Part shown: piece by piece, positions 60,331 to 64,000 of the stretch
How positions within the stretch are numbered: the stretch's first letter is position 1
Layout: the number at the start of each line of letters is the position of its first letter
Origin: Typha latifolia
Lineage: Eukaryota > Streptophyta > Magnoliopsida > Poales > Typhaceae
DNA length: 64,000 nt
Reading direction: 5' to 3'
Assembly: GCA_019914945.1 (NCBI GenBank)
Contig: CM034113.1
Span: 2,170,001 to 2,234,000, forward strand
Notes under the pieces: generated by a model
What the model saw: only the letters and a program-made list of their open reading frames with translations
Databases searched by the model: none
Told to the model about the DNA's origin: nothing
Program-made: the position numbers and the translations under genes

Positions 60331-61304
60331 TGTTTGTTAATTCGCGTAAAAAGGTAGAGTAGTCTAAAGTTATCTTTTAGATCTTTGTGGTTGAGTTAGG
60401 GGAGCAACTTAGTTAATAACTTGTGATGTTAATTTTTGAATATGACTGTGAATGTTTTTATCTTCTTATCTTTTCTACCAAAAAGTAATTTTTACACATA
60501 TTTATTAGATTATAGGTCTATTTTGTGAATAGTAAGAATATAGAGTGTAAATTAAATTTTATCAAAATAAGTATATATTCAAATTTTTTTTCTTATTTTA
60601 AATATATTTATTTGGATTGTTTACTTATATTCTGAAAACAAGTATAGAAGATTAGTAAATACTTAAAACCCTGATAACAAATGAGTACCATTAAACTAAT
60701 AATATATTTTCTAAGTTATTATGATGCATGGTTTTTCAATGTGAATGTTCCTTATTACAGCAATTAGAACTGCTGTACTATGATGCATGGTTGAACAAAG
60801 AGAAGATTTGATGTCAATGCAGTTAACTCCCATGTTTAGGCAACCAATTCATTGTCCTAGAGATTAAATTATCTTTAAAGAATAATAAAACCAAAATTCT
60901 ATCGAAAATATTTATAGAAATATTGTATAGATAAGAACATAACTATTTGACCCTCATTTTTTAGGGGCCAAATATAATTTGTAGATAGATTGAGAAGAAA
61001 CTAAAACTAACTAAAAATGTAAAGTATGAAGTCAACCCTCTTTCAACCAAACAAATAAAGGAAAGGTAAAACCGACAAAAACCAGTTTGAATAAGATATC
61101 AACCACCCAACCACACTCTCTATTTATATTTACTAATCAATTTAATTGGTCCATCTTGTTTGGTCGTCGATCAATACCTACATCGGGATGATTAGAGGCC
61201 AATAAGACCTCTTATCTATCTATATATATATTACAACTTTTCTATACCTTTGATTCATCAGCTCACTAATTCATAGACTTGAAACAAGGATCCAATTTGA
61301 TCAA

Positions 61305-61612
61305 ATGGAGTTTCTCCTGATGGCCACAAGAGTTTCTATAATGATGGCGGTCATCGGGGACATACAAGTGACTGTATCAAAGGTCGACGCTGGACTAGTT
61401 TGCAGTATGACATATAAAGGTATAAACGCATGCAAACCACAATTAGCGCTAAACCAAACCGACGGCTAAATGTTGTAGTGACCTAGCTACCACCGACTTC
61501 CCTTGTCTCGCACGCATAAGAATTCTTTCCTTTTTCTGGGCAAAATAGTATCGACTCAAAGCTTGCCATAGCCGCGCCTAAGTGCAACCTCAAGCTACCA
61601 GTTCATTACACT
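61305..61612 (+). pseudogene. DIR1-like lipid-transfer protein copy 4, in noisy sequence
   Basis: ATG at 61305. 54 codons read in frame, through the signal peptide and the first two cysteines (VDAGLVCSMTYKGINAC), then a TAA at 61467-61469 where several bases differ from copy 1. The CC motif, PCL and LPAHC-equivalent region are recognisable further on in other frames, and the normal stop is altered. As the flanking repeats show the same type of damage, the real gene could be intact. Confidence 0.7.
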
Positions 61613-63022
61613 GGGGCCATGTGGGCTTTTTTGGAATAATTTGAAGTACTTCTTTCGATATATAATTGTGTATCATTTTAAGTTATCTTATATGATGTCT
61701 AATGGTGAATAATATATATTATGGTTTCATTCAATGTAAAGGTCTTTTCATGTGCATGTTATAACAAAGAGAAGATCTATCGAGACCGCCCCCAATCATC
61801 TTTTTCTTTCCTAACTCGTTGTTAATTACTAACACTCCCTTTCAGATGAACATAAATAGGAGAGAAAATAACTTCAATAAGCAAGTAATCAAACCAAGAT
61901 AAAGATATATATATTTAAAACCCTACCAACTTAAGAGAAGGATAATTATCACAACATCAACAAAGCAGCTTATAGCAAAGATTACACCAAATCAACATGG
62001 ACTCATTACTCACCTCATTAATTAGCACATATCCATAGCTATAATAATTCTCAAGATATACTTATTAATTTAAGTTCTCCCCTACCAATGCAAACAAACC
62101 CCCAAAACCAGAACTAGTAACTCCTGCATTGATATTCTACTTGAGGTAAATTAAGATCAATTTTCTTCAATGCCAACCAAACAAAGATGTTCACTCTATA
62201 TAGTAAAACAATTGATAGTGAATTTGTAAACGTGAATCTACTTTTCAACTTATGGTGTTAGTTATGATGAGTCAAATTGAGCCCAATTGGTTGTTTTGCT
62301 TATTACGTTTAAATTTTGAATTAAAGCCAATAATCATACCCGCCATGTTTATACTTCTTATAAATAGAATAAGCTGTTATTTATTTAGACTATGAAATCT
62401 TAGAATTAATATCATTTTAGTTAAATTTACTATTTTTTCTTTACCGTTGAATAATAATCGCCTATTTTCCTACGGGTAGATCCTAAACTTAGAAAACCCT
62501 ACCTGCTCGCCAAACCTAAGACACACCTCCTCATGAGCGTCCCTACCTTACATTCATCCTCCCCAAACCCTTGGCCATCCACCTACCTCCTGATGATCTC
62601 CGCAACACGTATAACCCTGGCCATGATTTTTCTCAACCTTTGGGCATAACTTCTATCTTTGATATCCAAATTTATTCTAACTAGAGCCAAAATAACCCTA
62701 ACATGAGGCTACCTTATAAAATTTCATAATTTTTCTGAAATGATCATTCTAGATTAAGTTGGTAATTAATTTGTACAATGTTGTTCTAAACAGATATAAC
62801 ATATTTTGTATTTATATTCTTTAAGGGATGTGCTTGTGATTAGAGATGATAAAGAGAGTACATGATAGGCTGGAAAGTACTTTGATTCTTCTCACGAGAT
62901 TATAATTAGTGTTTATAGTAGGATGATTAATATGTTTTATTTGCAAACAAAAGATCTGTGATTGCTATATATGAGGAGAACTATATAGGTAGATTGCAGC
63001 TTATTGTTGATACTACATTATG
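61613..63022. other. AT-rich spacer downstream of copy 4
   Basis: Counterpart of 13377-14802. Nothing further recognised. Confidence 0.5.
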
Positions 63023-63471
63023 TGTTAGATTTTTTTAGTGTTAGCAATTATATACAAATATTCAAAATGTTTTCTATACGCGTATACGAGCATATCTATA
63101 AGTTTTGATAAGATTTAGACTATTTTTTTAAGATTTAGAGTAAATAAGTCACTCATGTTTTGTAGGCGTTCAAACTTATTCTAGAAAGTTTGAAATATAT
63201 TCACACATACGTAAGAAGTTTTGGCCGTTCAAATGCACCTTGTAGGAAATCCCGAAGCAGGTTCACACACATGCATATGTGCATATTTGCGCGTCTAATG
63301 CACCTCACTACCAAATCACTGCATTAGAATAGCTCGGCCCGCATTCGGCTGGTGGTCGGTGAAATTTTATTCCATGAGATCAATTATGACTTGGATTTGG
63401 TCTTATCTTTGTAAAAATACATACATTGGGATGCCATCCCCTAAATGACACCGGTTATTGATTGAAGAGAG
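63023..63471 (+). repeat. Plus-strand copia LTR, 5' part, unit 4
   Basis: TGTTAGATTTTTTTAGTG start, interrupted at GAGAG (63467-63471). Confidence 0.7.
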
Positions 63472-64000
63472 TGAAACCCCTAGACACACGATGTATCTAA
63501 ACACTAGGCAACACTCTCGCTGCTCGCTAAGTAAAATTGAAGAAATATTAAAATGAAATCATAGATGAACACCAAGATTTTAACATGGAAAAACCTAAAC
63601 GGAAAAAAAACTTGATCCAAACTCAGATCAAAACCAATCAATAGAATAGTAGTAAAGCATCGACTCACAAAATTACTCGCCCGATCCAAACGACTGTGCT
63701 CCTCCTCGCCTTCCTCGCCAGAACCCACGATTCACCGCTTCTCATGATTGAAGTCCAACTCAAGAACCCTCAGATTGATCTTCGTCTAGATAGCCCTTAA
63801 GACGTAAAGATTAACTCTTGTAGATGAGTGGAACCTTGTTAGTTGAAGAACCGATGTAGCCTCAAGAAGTCTCCCTTCAATAATGCTTCAACCACCCTAG
63901 AGATAGGGCATCACAACTTTATATATGATCTCCAAGATAGAGCCAACCAGTCTTATCCGTACTCATGAAAGTACAAGATGGAGCCAAACTTGAAGTCTTA
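63472..64000 (-). mobile_element. Solo copia LTR, unit 4 (runs off window)
   Basis: Starts TGAAACCCCTAG after GAGAG, at the same site as units 1 and 2. The other end is outside the window, so solo status is by analogy. Confidence 0.8.

Larger units (their letters stand above)
47617..64000. repeat. Tandem array unit 4 (low-quality sequence)
   Basis: Follows unit 2/3 order from copia RT start to the solo LTR. Compared with units 1-3 it has many small indels and clustered changes, so all reading frames here should be treated with caution. Confidence 0.85.

Noticed and set aside
1..64000. tRNA or rRNA genes
   Set aside because: No cloverleaf with A/B box pattern and no rRNA-like sequence was seen on reading both strands.

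Overview
The window is nuclear DNA of a flowering plant. It is AT-rich, carries no prokaryote-like gene packing, and is dominated by LTR retrotransposons nested in one another. The only host gene family I can support is a small secreted eight-cysteine lipid-transfer protein of the DIR1 type, present four times in the same orientation. I cannot name the species.

The window is a tandem array of one large segment, seen as four units. Unit 1 (1-16984, cut by the left edge), unit 3 (30634-46349, cut by a 500-N gap) and unit 4 (47617-64000, cut by the right edge) share one order: part of a roughly 3 kb Ty3/gypsy-type LTR starting TGTAATAACCC; inside it a minus-strand Sirevirus-like Ty1/copia element flanked by the same ATATT duplication in all three units; the extra ORF of an older plus-strand copia element; the lipid-transfer gene; then the LTR and gag-pol remains of the next plus-strand copia element. 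Unit 2 (16985-30633) lacks the minus-strand copia but keeps about 4.5 kb missing from the others: the true end of the gypsy LTR, an RT-RNase H remnant of the plus-strand copia, a Ty3/gypsy integrase fragment nested in it, and a 580-bp Mutator-type MITE with a 9-bp target duplication.

Gene state: only the unit 1 lipid-transfer gene (13059-13376, 105 aa) reads through. Unit 2 (23925-24241) and unit 3 (43255-43570) have frameshifts. Unit 4 (61305-61612) lies in visibly poor sequence. All retrotransposon genes are broken by stops, frameshifts or deletions, although the YVDD box and RNase H motifs remain visible.

The units carry dated rearrangements: a solo LTR in units 1, 2 and 4 with a perfect empty site in unit 3; a 4.5-kb deletion shared by 1, 3 and 4; and an LTR deletion shared by 1 and 4. 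Two of these conflict on any single tree, so the units have exchanged sequence. Everything after the N gap differs from its paralogues by dense small indels and clustered miscalls, often near CAG, CTG and CCGG, and looks like uncorrected long-read sequence. I see no new enzymatic or defence system. The most interesting items are the decaying DIR1-like cluster, the extra coiled-coil ORF of the copia elements, the 54-bp coding-compatible LTR minisatellite and the recombination history.
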